From Hydractinia symbiolongicarpus (taxonomy: Eukaryota > Cnidaria > Hydrozoa > Anthoathecata > Hydractiniidae), in NCBI RefSeq assembly GCF_029227915.1, contig NC_079875.1:17417001-17477000 (forward strand): a stretch of DNA of 60,000 nt, given 5' to 3'. Position 1 is the first letter of the stretch; each line of letters opens with the position of its first letter. Positions 30,712 to 43,022 of the stretch are shown piece by piece. The notes under the pieces are model-generated. The model worked only from the letters and a program-made list of their open reading frames with translations, was not told where the DNA came from and did not search any database. Both the position numbers and the translations under genes were made by a program.

Positions 30712-31983
30712 GCATTCGGAACTAAACTTGATCCTTACGCAGAAATGAAACAGCTTTTTGGTTTCAAGGGGAGGCGGCAGCGTGTCCAGATCAGCATCAT
30801 ACCTTCCACAATCAACCAAAACGAGGACTTGTACGTAGGTATTCCCAATATGCGACTGGAGGAAGGTATTTTTCCAGGGTCTATTAAGCTACTATTTGAC
30901 CTGGAACTGACGGCTACGAATACAAAACGCACGATCGTCTCGAATATCGGCAAAAACCTGGTGCGAGACCCACGTATGATCTCGAACTGTAACGAGGTGC
31001 AAAATATCAACGACTATTCCACGCTCGCAGTCTACCGAGATCTGTGACTACCCAAGTTCGATCGTGACAATAACCTGATCCTGGAGGGTATCAGCCCTAA
31101 CCACGATACCATCCGTGCCCTGCAGGTGAAGGCCACTGACCATGTTGGTACAGATGAAGAGAAAGCCAATGTTGCCGCGTATAACAACACCTTTTGTATA
31201 CCCTGGGCAAGATGTTTGAGTTGACTAAGGACCTACCCTTCTTTCTGGTGGGTTTATACGACAGACTTCAGCTCGTGATTCATTTCACGTCTCACGGTAA
31301 CGTCATCAAGGATGAAGGTAGGGCGGCCTCAAGGTCTACGCCACCCAAGACAGCAGATGCTGCGTACAAGATAACCATTATCAAGTTGAAATTCGACAAG
31401 TGAAACATGAGGGACTCGGAAGCGCCATGATGTCCCGGTATAGTCGTCTGGCGCTACCGTATGAACGGATCCTACGTTCCAAAGTGGTTACCATGAAGAA
31501 ACAGGACACGAGTTGTAACTTACAAATCGACACACCTGCAAAAATTTTAAAGGGTGTCTTGCTGCTGTTAGTGGACCCTTTAAAAGTAAAAGCTTACTCT
31601 GGTGTCAACAGGGTGTTCTACAACCCCAAAATTGAGAAGATATCCATCACTGTCCAAGGCAAACCCAAGGAGCTGTACTTGCATGCTATGTTACCCAAAG
31701 ACCACCTCGAACAGATCGTGAACCTCTTCGATAGCCAAGACTCTAATGTCACAATTGGCCAGTTTTTTAAAGAACGATACGCCCTCTTTATCGATTTCCG
31801 CAGCTCTCCTGATCATACCCTACATGGTTCGGGAAGAGACCCCTACAACACCTGAGTCACGTCATAATCCTACACATGGCAAAGAGAGCCGACGATTCTG
31901 GGGATATACGCTGTTATGTGTACCTGCTTCAAGATGCCCAGGTGAATATTCTCGATGGTAGGTTTCACTCTGTGGAGTACTAA
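30712..31983 (+). pseudogene. Capsid-like ORF, broken, unit 2
   Basis: It carries the TGA (31045) and the frameshift (~31193) common to all units, plus a further 1-bp loss at 31400 that yields a TGA and is shared with unit 3. The C-terminal tail is kept and ends in FHSVEY at 31983. The start region is deleted. Confidence 0.45.
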
Positions 31984-32159
31984 TGACCATAATTTGTGTT
32001 TGTTCTAGGGAAAAATACAAATCCATACGGAAAACAGGGGATGCTGAACATGCAAAAAAGTGTTAACCCTCGACAATTTTGGGATCTGGGTGGGGAAAGT
32101 CAAACAAAAAGTTGCATAGTTTGGCTGGATGAAAAGAAACAGCAGCGTGCCAAAAACAA

Positions 32160-33044
32160 GTGCCTCATTGTAGTCGGAGGGATCAGTGTAAAGACTGCAG
32201 GGGGAATCAGATTTGTAAACATAAAATGGTTAGAGCCTATTGCAAAGAGTGCAAAGGTAGCCAAATTTGCGAACATGAAAGACAGAGGTCTTACTGCAGA
32301 GAGTGCAAAGGTAGGCAGATTTGCGAACATGAAAAAATAAGGGCCCAATGTAAAAAGTGCAAAGGTAGCCAGATGTGCCACCATCAAACCGGAGGGCCTA
32401 TTGCAAAGAGTGCAAAGGTAGCCAGATTTGCCACCATCAAATACAGAGGGCCTATTGCAAAGAGTGCAAAGGTAGCCAGATTTGCGAACATGAAAGACAG
32501 AGGTCTTACTGCAAAGAGTGCAAAGGTAGGCAGATTTGCGAACATGAAAAAATAAGGGCCCAATGTAAAAAGTGCAAAGGTAGCCAGATGTGCCACCATC
32601 AAACACAGAGGGCCTATTGCAAAGAGTGAAAAGGTAGCCAGATTTTCCACCATCAAATACAGAGGCCCTATTGCAAGCAGTGCAAAGGTAGCCAGATTTG
32701 CGAACATGAAAGACAGAGGTATAAGTGCAAAGAGTGCAAGGGCAGCCAGATGTGCCACCATTAAAGACAGAGGTCTAAGTGCTAAGATTGTAAAGAGAGT
32801 CGGATTTTTTAACATGAAAGGGTGAATTATCCCTTCAAAGAATGCAGGGGAAGTGAGATTTGTGAAAATTAAAGACAAAGGTCTAAGTGGAAAGACTGCA
32901 AAGAAAGTGGGATTTGTAAACATGAAAGACAGAGGTCTCAGTGTAAAGACTGCAAGGGAGGTGAGATTTGTGAACATGAAAGGGTAAAGTATCGCTGCAA
33001 AGAATGCAAGGAAAGTCAGGTTTGTGAACATGAAAAACTTAGGT
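32160..33044 (+). pseudogene. Cys/His 54-bp repeat ORF, unit 2, expanded
   Basis: The array is 216 bp (four repeat units) longer than in unit 1. The extra part begins near 32390 with an altered unit (HHQTGGP). The first 131 codons are open but change frame at 32390; a second open stretch of 84 codons runs to 32629, where the same TGA as in unit 1 stops it. Confidence 0.6.
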
Positions 33045-33069
33045 ATCGCTACAAAGACTAGGCAAGGCT

Positions 33070-33368
33070 CGAACAATAAATGGCAACCTTGGCAATCATG
33101 GCAGGGGGGAGCACTAATTAATGCATTAGCCTTTAGTGGTACCAACTTTCTATTCAGTAAAGTCGCAGGAAATGGCGAGGCAGAGCGCAAAAGGTATGAC
33201 AAGGAGATGGAGAAACTAAAAAGCGCCCAAGCACAGTGGGTACAAGACCGACAGGCTAAAATCGACTGGTTCAACAAACACCAAGAATTGGAGATGCAAG
33301 CTGGGAAGAGCCTTCGGGAGCTGGAAGATGACATGTACAACTACAATAAGGTTCAAAAATTGTCTGAT
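33070..33368 (+). pseudogene. Coiled-coil ORF, unit 2, fused to integrase piece
   Basis: The frame is open and lacks both stops of unit 1. The charged helix runs directly into the integrase fragment without a stop (codon TGT at 33369 where unit 1 has TAG). The fusion probably marks an old internal deletion of the element rather than a working fusion protein. Confidence 0.5.
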
Positions 33369-33747
33369 TGTTACACACAAGTATTATTTACTATATCCCT
33401 TTACAAGGCGGGACCTTTTCGATACCCCAAGATTTTTCAATGTAACAATGGCAGTGAATTCAAGTCAAGTGTCACAAAACTGCTAGAGGAAAAGGGTGTG
33501 TCTATTAAAATGGCTACCACCAAGAACCATCATACGCTTTTTAGAAAGCCAAAAAAAGGTACTAGCGGAAAGACCCTTTAAGCCTCAAGATGTGCAAGAG
33601 TTTGTCTCTAAGGAGACTAGTAGTATATGGGTCAAACACTTGTACACTATCGTAAAAATTCTCAGCAACACCAAGACTGCCATGACTGAAAAATCAATAA
33701 AAAAGGCTAAAATGAAAATCAGGAACACAACTGGTAAAAACTGGTAA
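33369..33747 (+). pseudogene. Polinton-type integrase fragment, unit 2
   Basis: The same CNNG change at the catalytic Asp is present, so it is older than the duplication. A small deletion near 33537 (ACGCTTTTTAGAAAG against ACGTTCACGGCTTTTTAG in unit 1) alters the break. The second frame runs to 33747. Confidence 0.7.
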
Positions 33748-33930
33748 GAATGGTGACGGAAAGGATGCAAAAAAAGAACCAATAGCTACAGTGTTTATGC
33801 CGTATATATAAGAGAGAAGTAACACATTCCAAGGTATTAAAAGATCACAAAATAAAGCCAGTGTTTTAATCTAAAAACACGCTATGTAGTATCCTGTCGC
33901 ATCAAAAACACAACATATGTCTAGAAAGTC

Positions 33931-34170
33931 AATGTAACACTGTCTACGAAATCCCCTGTAAGGATTGTGAATGTTCAAACGACGTGTTAAGGAGCAAAAA
34001 AGAGCTGTACGCAACGCAGATATAGACAAGAATAAGATTGGGGACCATAGCTGGAAGAATAATCATATTATTGATTGGACCAATAAAAAGATCATAGACT
34101 AAGAGTCCGGTTGGACAGCCAGAAGAGTGAAAAAACTCATAAATAGCATAAAAAAGAAATGCTCATATTA
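33931..34170 (+). pseudogene. GIY-YIG endonuclease remnant 1, unit 2
   Basis: As in unit 1, but the first frame has Lys where unit 1 has TAG (CCTGTAAGG). The frameshift and the later TAA are shared. Confidence 0.5.
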
Positions 34171-34522
34171 ATACTACTACCTATGAACTTCCAAAAATAT
34201 AGTTACCTGCACGTAGGAAAGAGAATATTTAGAAATAATGCAAATTGATTCAAGGCAAACGTAACAGAAAGCCAACTTTTAGAAAGAGGAACGTAACGTA
34301 AAACGAACTTTTAAAAAAAGGAAGGATCTTGATCAATTTATTGCTTCCATCTCGGTCAGTAAAAAGGTAATTACTTTAATTGCTGTGATTTAAAATCGCT
34401 TGTCCATGACATGATACTATCTATATTAATCAGTAACAGCCGTTTCGTAGTCCTTTTAAAAATATATATCAGTTCAAAATGGCTGATATGCCTGTTGTGT
34501 GTCAACAACAAAAAAATATTTT

Positions 34523-34619
34523 AATCCCCGTATACGTCTGTCCGTCCGTCTGTCTGTCACGCAAAATGGTAGCTTAGCTGCGACGGGAAAACCCGTGGAT
34601 TTTTCCACGGGCTAACGAC
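34523..34619 (+). repeat. Inverted repeat, left arm, unit 2
   Basis: As in unit 1, with the hairpin at 34592-34611. CGTATACGTCTG here is CGTATACTTCTG in unit 1. Confidence 0.75.
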
Positions 34620-36994
34620 CAGTATATTGAAAATAGGCGTAACAAAAATCTTTCCGGTTTATTTATAAAATTTAAAAAAAAAACGACGTAATTCAGTTTG
34701 GATGGTTATGGATCGATATCACAGTTGTGACCGAGACTTTCTGAAAGTAAAAGAAGTTTAAAATGTATAGTGGCTATAACAGGAATTAATTACTAAACTT
34801 TAGAGTCCATATTAGGGAGCGATAAGCTGGGAGATGAAATCGTATGACATTTTTACAAATTACAAAATGCCTTCTCCGCCACCCCACCCCTCGTCTCTAC
34901 AACGTAAACATTTCCTACAACGGGAGTGGCGTGGAAACACATTTTTATTAAAGCTCAATAATGGTATTTTTGGTTTTTTCTGTGTTTTTTAAACCTAAGT
35001 ATTTATATTATTTAAAATATAAGTAGTTGATACATTTTTTTATGTTTGGGTAAATACAAAAATCACATTTAACCTAATTTTTCACCCACTTTAAAATATG
35101 CATTTTATGACGTCAATAGCAAAAACAACCAAGTTGTTGCTTAAGGTCTGGCAAAACATTGGGGCCCAGCATGAATAGGGCTTTAACCCTGAAATCTTTA
35201 AAGGAAAGTAAATAGATAAATTGCAATACCGACCTAAGTAATATTCATATTTTGATTTTCATGTTTTTTACATGGCAGCCTTGTGAAAATTCATCACGGC
35301 TTACCAGACTGAACTCTTCTCGGGCTATCATTATCCATGTAATACCGACTTCAAAACCATCCTAGGAAAGCGGACTAACATTTCGTTTCCTCTAACCGAA
35401 TTGCCGAAAAGAATGAACATACATTGTTATCAAAACTTGGATTGAGGTTTATTTTAGGAAATATAAACAGTATTCTTAACGTGAGTAATAGGTGTTTTGT
35501 CTATCCTGAAGAATAAAAACAAGATTCTTTAAAAATTTAGAAATTTTTGATAAAGAGCTTTTTATCTTTTATAACCAACAAAAATATAATTGTCAACAGA
35601 GAATGATAGTAAAACAACAAAATTGATTGGAAGAACTAACAATACGCGATGACGATGAGGGGACGACAACAACGATGACGGTGACGATGACAAAGCCGAT
35701 GATAGTACCGATGACGACTAAAACAGCAACGATACGCCTAAAATAATAATAATCAACACAGCACTAGTAGCAGAAACAGAAGTAATAGTGGAATGGCATG
35801 TGGAGAAATCCACTTCATTAGTACAGAAAACCTTTACAGGGATGACATGATCAGTTTGGTAATCTTCTACCTCTATTATCTGGAGCTTGAAATGCTGATC
35901 AGAAAAATGTATAAGGTTATGCGTTTCAAAAAACAATTTTAAAAAAGCAGGGCTGCAGTTGATCAACCGTGTGTTCCGAAATGGGTGCGTTGACCCAAAT
36001 TAACCAAATGCAATTCCATTTTGTCTCCAGTTACTAACACTTTGAAACGTAAATTTTTCGTTACATCTTCTAAGTTATTTAGCTTAAAGATAATTAACTC
36101 CTATATATACGGAGGTGTGGCACTCGAGGGCTATATATGCTGATATCAGCAGCAAATATCTGAGAATCATAAAGCAAAACCACATTTTTTCAAAATTACA
36201 CAGGGTTCCTCAACGCTGTCCACCATTGTGGCTAGCGCTGAAACTTGTGACCGAGACGCGGTTGGAAGCTAAGGGATCGTGGGTTGGAACTAAAGACATG
36301 CAAAGAAATGCCATGAATAGTACAAGGGAAAGAAGAGAAATTCTTAAGTAATTTTTTTTCATTGGATTTACAAGAATTTGAGGTACCCCACAATGAGAAG
36401 TATAGAACAGAAACGCCTTTCCGATGTCTGATGATGAGGGATGGTCACCTCTGGATAATATTTATTTTGTGATTTTAAGCTACCTAGCCAGTATCATGCC
36501 AGCACTAAAATCTAACTATAGGGTAGCTAAGCTACCTGTAAGAACAACATCAAACGACATCGAGGCTGTTCTCTTTTGTAAACAAACCCAGTGGTATTTT
36601 TGTAATAAGTACCAAATTTTAAGTGTGCATTTCTTGCGCTTATGAGTGTAACCAAAGTGACCTGTACGTAAATCCTAAAAATTTATGTCATTGGCTCACT
36701 CACGAATGACACTACGTAACAAAGGAAAAACCATGCTTTGCTATTTCCCGTAACCCATACCGAGATTTGGTTGTGATGTATATCAGAATTAATTGTCTTT
36801 AAAACAAAATACACTGCAGTAAGCTTAACTATTTCCATTTAATGTAATAGACATCGCTTTAAAAAAACGAGACATAAAAACACTACGAAAGTTAATAAGT
36901 TAATTCTCCATTGTAAGAACAATACGTTTCACCATGTTATCAAAAAAGCAGTTAAAGTAGTAAATATGGTTTTTAGTGACTCATGATAAAAACT
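34620..36994. other. Gene-poor stretch, unit 2
   Basis: Counterpart of 7663-10455. The block of ~668 bp at 9559-10226 is missing, and ~265 bp at 36601-36865 is present only here. I see no gene beyond the weak minus-strand ORF at 35718-35966. Confidence 0.5.
35718..35966 (-). other. Possible membrane-anchored exon, unit 2
   Basis: An 82-codon open stretch ends in a hydrophobic segment (AVLIIIILGVSLLF) before TAG, preceded by a Ser/Thr-rich part with three Cys. It has no ATG (TTG at the start) and no clear splice acceptor. In unit 1 an indel near 8985 breaks it. It may be chance. Confidence 0.2.
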
Positions 36995-37079
36995 CAAACT
37001 CGTCCCCAGTGCCTTTTGTCTCTTTTTGTCTCGCCGTTCAGTAAAAGGAAAGAGACAAAAGGCACTGGGGACGAGTTTG
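36995..37079. repeat. Perfect 31-bp-arm hairpin, unit 2
   Basis: The arms 36995-37025 and 37049-37079 are identical to those in unit 1. The loop is 23 nt, one T shorter. Nearby flanking bases differ between units while the arms do not. Confidence 0.8.
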
Positions 37080-38150
37080 GATAGAAACTGAAAACTAAAA
37101 CATAGAGTACACGCGTGCGCATAATTTATGAAAGTAGGAAATGTTTGAGCGTTTTTGACAAGTAATCGACCTATGTTTACATTGGCAAGGAAGTGTAATT
37201 TTTGTCTCTGATTTTTTTCGTTATTTCTTAAACAGGTAGGATGAAGTTTTTTTTATGCGCAAAAACGGTTGCTAAATAATGGAATGCAATCACCTATAAG
37301 AAGAATAGTCGTTAACCCTCATCGGTATAGGTATGGTATAGATATAGTATTTAACAGACATGATTATGGAATATGTTGGAGCCATTTTCCGTACGACATG
37401 AAGATGTATGATTATTTGTGCGTGGTCGTATGTTTTCTGTTTTGACAAAATACATCCCTTTGCCTCTTGTTATAGGCCTATATACCAGTATCCCAGATTG
37501 TACAAGTTTTGAGGACCTTAGATAGACGTTGGAACTGCGAGAATTTAAACTTTCCATAGCCATGACTAAAAATAGCAGGGTGTGTTCTCCAGAAAACTTA
37601 ACTCGTTCACCCCACTTTAAGCATGCATATTTATGGATTAGGCTCACCGAGTTTTTAGAAAAGAAAGTAGTTAAACCCATCGTTTGATTACGGTATATAG
37701 TCTCACCCTAATCCTAAGTTTTCACACGAAGGTCTTTGGACAGTATTACCTTCTTAAATGTTACCGTGAAACTTAAAAATTATATTTTGATACAGACTTG
37801 GGTTGTAGAGATATTGACGGATATCAGTATTTATAATTCAATTCCTGTCATCCTTTTGAAAATATTTTAGTCAAGCGTTACCTATTAGGAGAACATGTTC
37901 GGATGATACCATATGTGAGAAAATACTGAGCGAACTGTCTGAATGGTAATTTTAGACCAGGTTATACGAGAGGAGTCATTGAATCGCAGATCAATAGGTT
38001 CACGTCTGCTGCTTCTGAGACCTTGGAGGTTAAAAATAGGGTGAAAAACAGGTTGAAGCTTCACTGGTAATGACTTTCCATCCATTGTTAAGTCGTTTCC
38101 ATCCATGATTATGTTGTATCAGTTCCATCAATAAATTTTCCCTTTATATT

Positions 38151-38822
38151 GATCTTACGGTTAAAAAAGTGTTTACTCCTAACCCTTTTGTATCAGCAGA
38201 TCTTACGGTTAAAAAAGTGTTCACTCCTAACCCTTTTGTATCAGCAGATCTTACGGTTAAAAAAGTGTTTACTCCTAACCCTTTTGTATCAGCAGATCTT
38301 ACGGTTAAAAAAGTGTTCACTCCTAACCCTTTTGTATCAGCAGATCTTACGGTTAAAAAAGTGTTCACTCCTAACCCTTTTGTATCAGCAGATCTTACGG
38401 TTAAAAAAGTGTTCACTCCTAACCCTTTTGTATCAGCAGATCTTACGGTTAAAAAAGTGTTCACTCCTAACCCTTTTGTATCAGCAGATCTTACGGTTAA
38501 AAAAGTGTTCACTCCTAACCCTTTTGTATCAGCAGATCTTACGGTTAAAAAAGTGTTTACTCCTAACCCTTTTGTATCAGCAGATCTTACGGTTAAAAAA
38601 GTGTTCACTCCTAACCCTTTTGTATCAGCAGATCTTACGGTTAAAAAAGTGTTTACTCCTAACCCTTTTGTATCAACAGATCTTACGGTTAAAAAAGTGT
38701 TCACTCCTAACCCTTTTGTATCAGCAGATCTTACGGTTAAAAAAGTGTTTACTCCTAACCCTTTTGTATCAGTAGATCTTACGGTTAAAAAAGTGTTTAC
38801 TCCTAACCCTTTTGTATCAGTC
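38151..38822. repeat. 48-bp minisatellite, 14 copies, unit 2
   Basis: Fourteen copies of the same unit. All carry the TCA type at the site where unit 1 has a mixture. Two copies near the end have their own changes (CAACAG, CAGTAG). Confidence 0.97.
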
Positions 38823-39058
38823 TGCAGTGGGAGTAATATTCGTAGTCCTCTTGTTTATGTTACTTTGGCGATAATCGCATTTAAGTTTTCTCATTTACCG
38901 TTGACGCGCGCTGAGTCTCATGTGGAAATTATAAAGGTAATGTGTACAGAGAGTTTATTTTTTCCGTATCTTGATTTAATAATTTTCTCACTGTGTAGTT
39001 ATAGATTTTCTAAATGTAATTAACATTAATGTTACTTCGTATAACAATATAAATTAAC

Positions 39059-39100
39059 CAGTGCCGAAATCACAATTTTATTGTTGTGGTTACGGCACTG
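39059..39100. repeat. 42-bp imperfect palindrome, unit 2
   Basis: Identical to the unit 1 copy at 12281. Confidence 0.5.
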
Positions 39101-39427
39101 TTTTGCTGTCGTAGTCGATGTGAATTTGCTTTGTTTCAACTTACAGGTTTCTTCCTCCAAGGTTTTTTATGTACGCAGGCTTTTTGTGGTTTCTCTGTAG
39201 ACAATTAAAAATACATTATATTCCGTGTAGATTAGCCAATCACAGTGGAAGAAAAATTCTACCATATGTTAATATAGAAATATGATAGAAAAAAGACTTG
39301 AATTTTTGGCAGGAAAATTTAAAATCGTACCCAGGGACAGTCATCCATTGTAGAAAATTTGACGAACAAGTGTATCGTCACCAGAGTCATATTTTGACGT
39401 ACTTTGTTGCTCATCTTTTTGTTGTTG

Positions 39428-39635
39428 AATTAATCTTACGTTTGTTCTAATTCAAGCCGAGAATATTTACCTCAATGTTAAAAGAGCACAGAAAATGCAA
39501 GTGATGCAATCACTGAGAAAGCGACCTGAAGCAAGACCAGGTGTGCCAAGTCTGTGCGCTAAAAGCGATAAAAAGGTTGTTGGTCAGAAAATCTTATCAT
39601 ATTCTTTATATGGAAAGTGGGCTAAGGATTCTCAT
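39428..39635 (+). pseudogene. Upstream coding remnant of transferase-like A, unit 2
   Basis: The same open stretch ends in the same TGA as unit 1. No restored reading is implied. Confidence 0.5.
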
Positions 39636-39644
39636 TGAACAAAC

Positions 39645-40346
39645 ATGATGTACATACTATCAGGTGAAGCTACCAACTCAACGCTGTATTCTGATTGGAT
39701 AATTCGTTTGTATCACGACGAAAAGTTACCTAAGAATCGAATTTTTGATTTGGCAGAGAAACACAAGAACTTACGTTTCTGTGATACAAGAAATATTCCA
39801 TCATATGATGATTTATCAGGAGTTAGTGGTCGAGAATGGAGATTTTTGCCAATTGGTGATAAAACTGTAGATGTAACGTGTGTGCGAGACATTGACTGCC
39901 CTTCGCTAAAACGTGAATTCAACGCTGTTCAGCAATGGCTAGACAGTGAAAAATTATTTCATTGTATGCGGGATCATCCTCAACATGGAGGATGGAAAGT
40001 TTTGGCTGGTTTATTTTGTTTTCGCAATTCCAAAAATAAAACTGTATCAGATTTAGTCTTCAACGCTATTAGGAAACATGGGTATCACAAGAATGAAACG
40101 TTTGAACCTTTCAAAGAGTCTGATCAAACGTTATTAAGAGATTTTGTCTGGCCACTGGTGCGGCACGATTCCATGCAGCATGATGGGTATAGTTGCGAGA
40201 GATATCCAGAGTCATACCCTTTTCCAAGCAGACGAGAAACAAATAGTAGTAGTTTTATGGGTTGTAAAAGACCGTGCACAAGAGTTGAACCACCTTGTCC
40301 ATTAAAGTGTAGACCAAAAAATCATCAAGATTGGATGTTTTGTTGA
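39645..40346 (+). CDS. Nucleotide-sugar transferase-like protein A, unit 2 (N-terminus broken)
   Basis: Identical in protein to unit 1 except Arg127 for Cys, which is also what paralogue B has and so is probably ancestral. The TGA before the ATG is kept (CAT-TGA-ACA), although the codon two before it differs (TCT here, TTT in unit 1). The stop therefore predates the duplication. Confidence 0.55.
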   Translation: MMYILSGEATNSTLYSDWIIRLYHDEKLPKNRIFDLAEKHKNLRFCDTRNIPSYDDLSGVSGREWRFLPIGDKTVDVTCVRDIDCPSLKREFNAVQQWLDSEKLFHCMRDHPQHGGWKVLAGLFCFRNSKNKTVSDLVFNAIRKHGYHKNETFEPFKESDQTLLRDFVWPLVRHDSMQHDGYSCERYPESYPFPSRRETNSSSFMGCKRPCTRVEPPCPLKCRPKNHQDWMFC

Positions 40347-41072
40347 ATTGTTTTTGTTTTTGCTTTGTTTTTGACCCACAATTTGCTATATTTATTGTTC
40401 GCTTTATTTTATACTGACTTCTTTCTGTATATAGATCAACAACGAAAATTTGGAAGTGAAAACACTTGGGATTAGATCAATGTAAACATGTCGAAACTAA
40501 AGCACAAAATGAATGCATTGTGCCAGTTCTATGATTAAAGAAATTTGTAAATAACATGTTGACGTCATTTCGTGTGGTTTATTTATATTTCAGACATTAA
40601 CTTATGTTGTTACTAAGTGTAATCACAATATCCTTGCTACTTTATTTTTTAGGGAGTGTGATGAAAAGGTCAAAAGACTAAAGCAGTGTTTAATCAGGGT
40701 TATTTATTTGGAATCAAATCAAATCAAAAGATTAAATTTGTCTTTGAATTTTGATAATTCCAACATTTTTGATGACTATTGTACATGCATTACTCATATA
40801 AATTCCTTAACAAATAGATCCAGCTAATTACTTTCAGGAGCTACCATTATTTAAAACTTTGTCAGCAGAAACAATCTATTAAAGTGATAAGTAACTCATA
40901 TGAATTTGCTGACAAGCATATTTCTTGACTATAAAGGCCACACAGCGAAAAAATCTTAACATACATGGTTTTACAAAGTGTGTTTTTTGACATATTTGTT
41001 CCTTCAACTAGCTTTCGGCTGTATATTGCAGCCATAATTACATATAAGAATTAAAATTCGGTTCTCTATATA

Positions 41073-41593
41073 CAGTCGACTCTCTCTAATCCGAATCTCA
41101 AAGGGAATAACTTTTTATTCGGATTGCAGGGAGACTCGAATAGTAGAAAGCCTTTCTAATTCGAATTGAAAATTCGGATAAGAGGGAGAAATGGAACCTA
41201 TTTTGAAAAAATTAAAAAAAGTTAGGGAAGATATAAAAACGAATAAGAAAGTTTTCTTAACAAATTGGTACATTATTTATTTTTGAAAAAGTGTTCTTGT
41301 TACTAAGATCGTCTAAGTCTTACATTATTTTTAACAGAGGTTCAAATTATGAAAAACAAAAACATTTGAAAGTGTTAATGGTATACTTACATTTAAAAAT
41401 TCGGATTATAGGTAGAATTTAGCTGAAGGGACCTGGAACTTAGTTTAGGTTATATAGGTTTTCGGTTTACAGAAATTCGCATATTAGAAAGTAAATTATG
41501 AGAGTTTCTTTAGGACGGTTTAAATGACCGTGACTTTGTTTGGATTATAGAAAGATTCGGATAATAGAGATTCAGATTAGAGAGAGTCAATTG
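41073..41593. mobile_element. pogo/Tigger-like MITE, unit 2
   Basis: The copy is slightly longer than unit 1, with an extra ~19 bp near 41380. It is flanked by TA on both sides, as expected for the superfamily. Confidence 0.65.
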
Positions 41594-41661
41594 TATATAG
41601 ACGAGTTTAAATACCATTAAGAAAAAACAAAACCTATATAAGGATGTGCATCAAAGTAAAT

Positions 41662-41996
41662 TTAATTAAATAAATATAATGGAGAGCTCATTACGTTCTT
41701 GTAAATAGGTGGCTTATCCCATTGAATCACAAGACTGTCATTTATTTTGAGTATGTAGTTGTGTGCTTCTTTAAAAACAATGGAGAACTCATCAAAATTA
41801 GCGACTCCATCATATGGTCTAATACGGCAGTGTCTTCCTGCTTGGCAACACGTCGGTGGTGAGATACCTATATGTTCGGACACCCTCACTTTAAGATGTC
41901 GTTTGGTTTACCAACATAAGTAGCATGGCAGCTACTACACAAAAACATATAAACAACACTGGAAGTGGGAGTGTTAGGTATTTGGTCAAAGAACAC
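41662..41996 (-). pseudogene. GIY-YIG remnant 2, retroelement 3' end, unit 2
   Basis: The same domain, but a 1-bp loss near 41909 shifts the frame between the YIG part and the VRVSEH part. Only 75 codons stay open. Confidence 0.65.
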
Positions 41997-42373
41997 ACTT
42001 TGTAGTTGCTAATTCGACACCCGCACTAATGTATGTTATTTTTAATAAAAGTATTTTTACGGATAAAACAAAAACTATTTGGGAAAAAATATCTTTACTA
42101 GCGTTTTTTTTATTCCAAATTTTCATCACTAATAATCTTAAATGTAAATACATCGAAACAGTTCGTTTACTTAATTATAAATAACATGTTAAGATACATT
42201 AGCTTCTTTTCAGTACTAAATCAAAGCGACCAAAGGTGATGAACCAGAAATACAGTTTCAACCAATAAGCACATATCTGCAACGCTAAGGAGAATATGTT
42301 GTATCTAGTGCATATGAAAAAATACCTCTTTCCGAAGTTTCGGCCGTTCGACAGCCATTTTGAAGTACAAATT

Positions 42374-42866
42374 TTATATTCAAGTTCAAGTTTGTGTATC
42401 TACATTTTAACGCCACACACTAAATAATTTAAGTTATTTCTAGTGCATTCAAAACTGGAAAAGACCTTATGATACGATTTGCTACATTGAAATTTTACAA
42501 TTTCCAATTTTTTTGCAAAATTAATGGTACATTGGTGCTAAGAAAGCTCGAGAATGTAATACTTTATATTGCGCCTGATTTATGCTCAAGGCTCTGTTTT
42601 GTATTCTCTTATGTTCGTTAATATGACCAATCTAAACTTTTATTATTAAAAATATAGCTGCACTATTTGGGTAACAGTGCAATCAAACTAAACTAGGCAA
42701 TCCGTACCTACACTTTACTGAACAATATAATCCCAATCTACTGTTGCTATATCTCTCCATTAATGAATTAATCACCATCTTACATTTTTAACCTTTTGCT
42801 ATTTTTTTTTACTATATTGTCATTCCAGAAATTTGAAATGTCTCCTAAAAACATAATACAAGGATA
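42374..42866. other. 493-bp block present only in unit 2
   Basis: It lies between AAGTACAAATT and GGGTTTCAGAG, which are adjacent in unit 1. No target-site duplication or ORF is visible, so I cannot say whether it was inserted here or lost from unit 1. Confidence 0.7.
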
Positions 42867-43022
42867 GGGTTTCAGAGTTGCATGAAATGAATTGATTGGT
42901 TTTAGCAGTAAATTTAAATAATGTTTTATTTCCATGTTTGGCGTGCATAAATGTCCTTTTATGAATTATTATTTGCTTTTTAGATTACATGAGAAAACTT
43001 TGCACAAAACACCATAGTCGTG

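Larger units (their letters stand above)
26670..33806. mobile_element. Decayed Polinton/Maverick-like element, unit 2
   Basis: The same gene order is seen as in unit 1. The left edge is placed at the iterons. This copy keeps some ORFs open that are broken in unit 1 (the minus-strand ORF at 28572-28919 and the coiled-coil ORF), but it has lost ~310 bp at the junction near 30328. Confidence 0.6.

Noticed and set aside
36115-36351. 78-codon plus-strand ORF in unit 2
   Set aside because: No recognisable domain, and the unit 1 copy (near 9171) has lost the frame at its start.
38149-39023. Repetitive proteins of 186-284 residues in three frames of the 48-bp minisatellite
   Set aside because: The frames are open only because 48 is divisible by 3. 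No start context, flanking domain or conservation supports any one of them.
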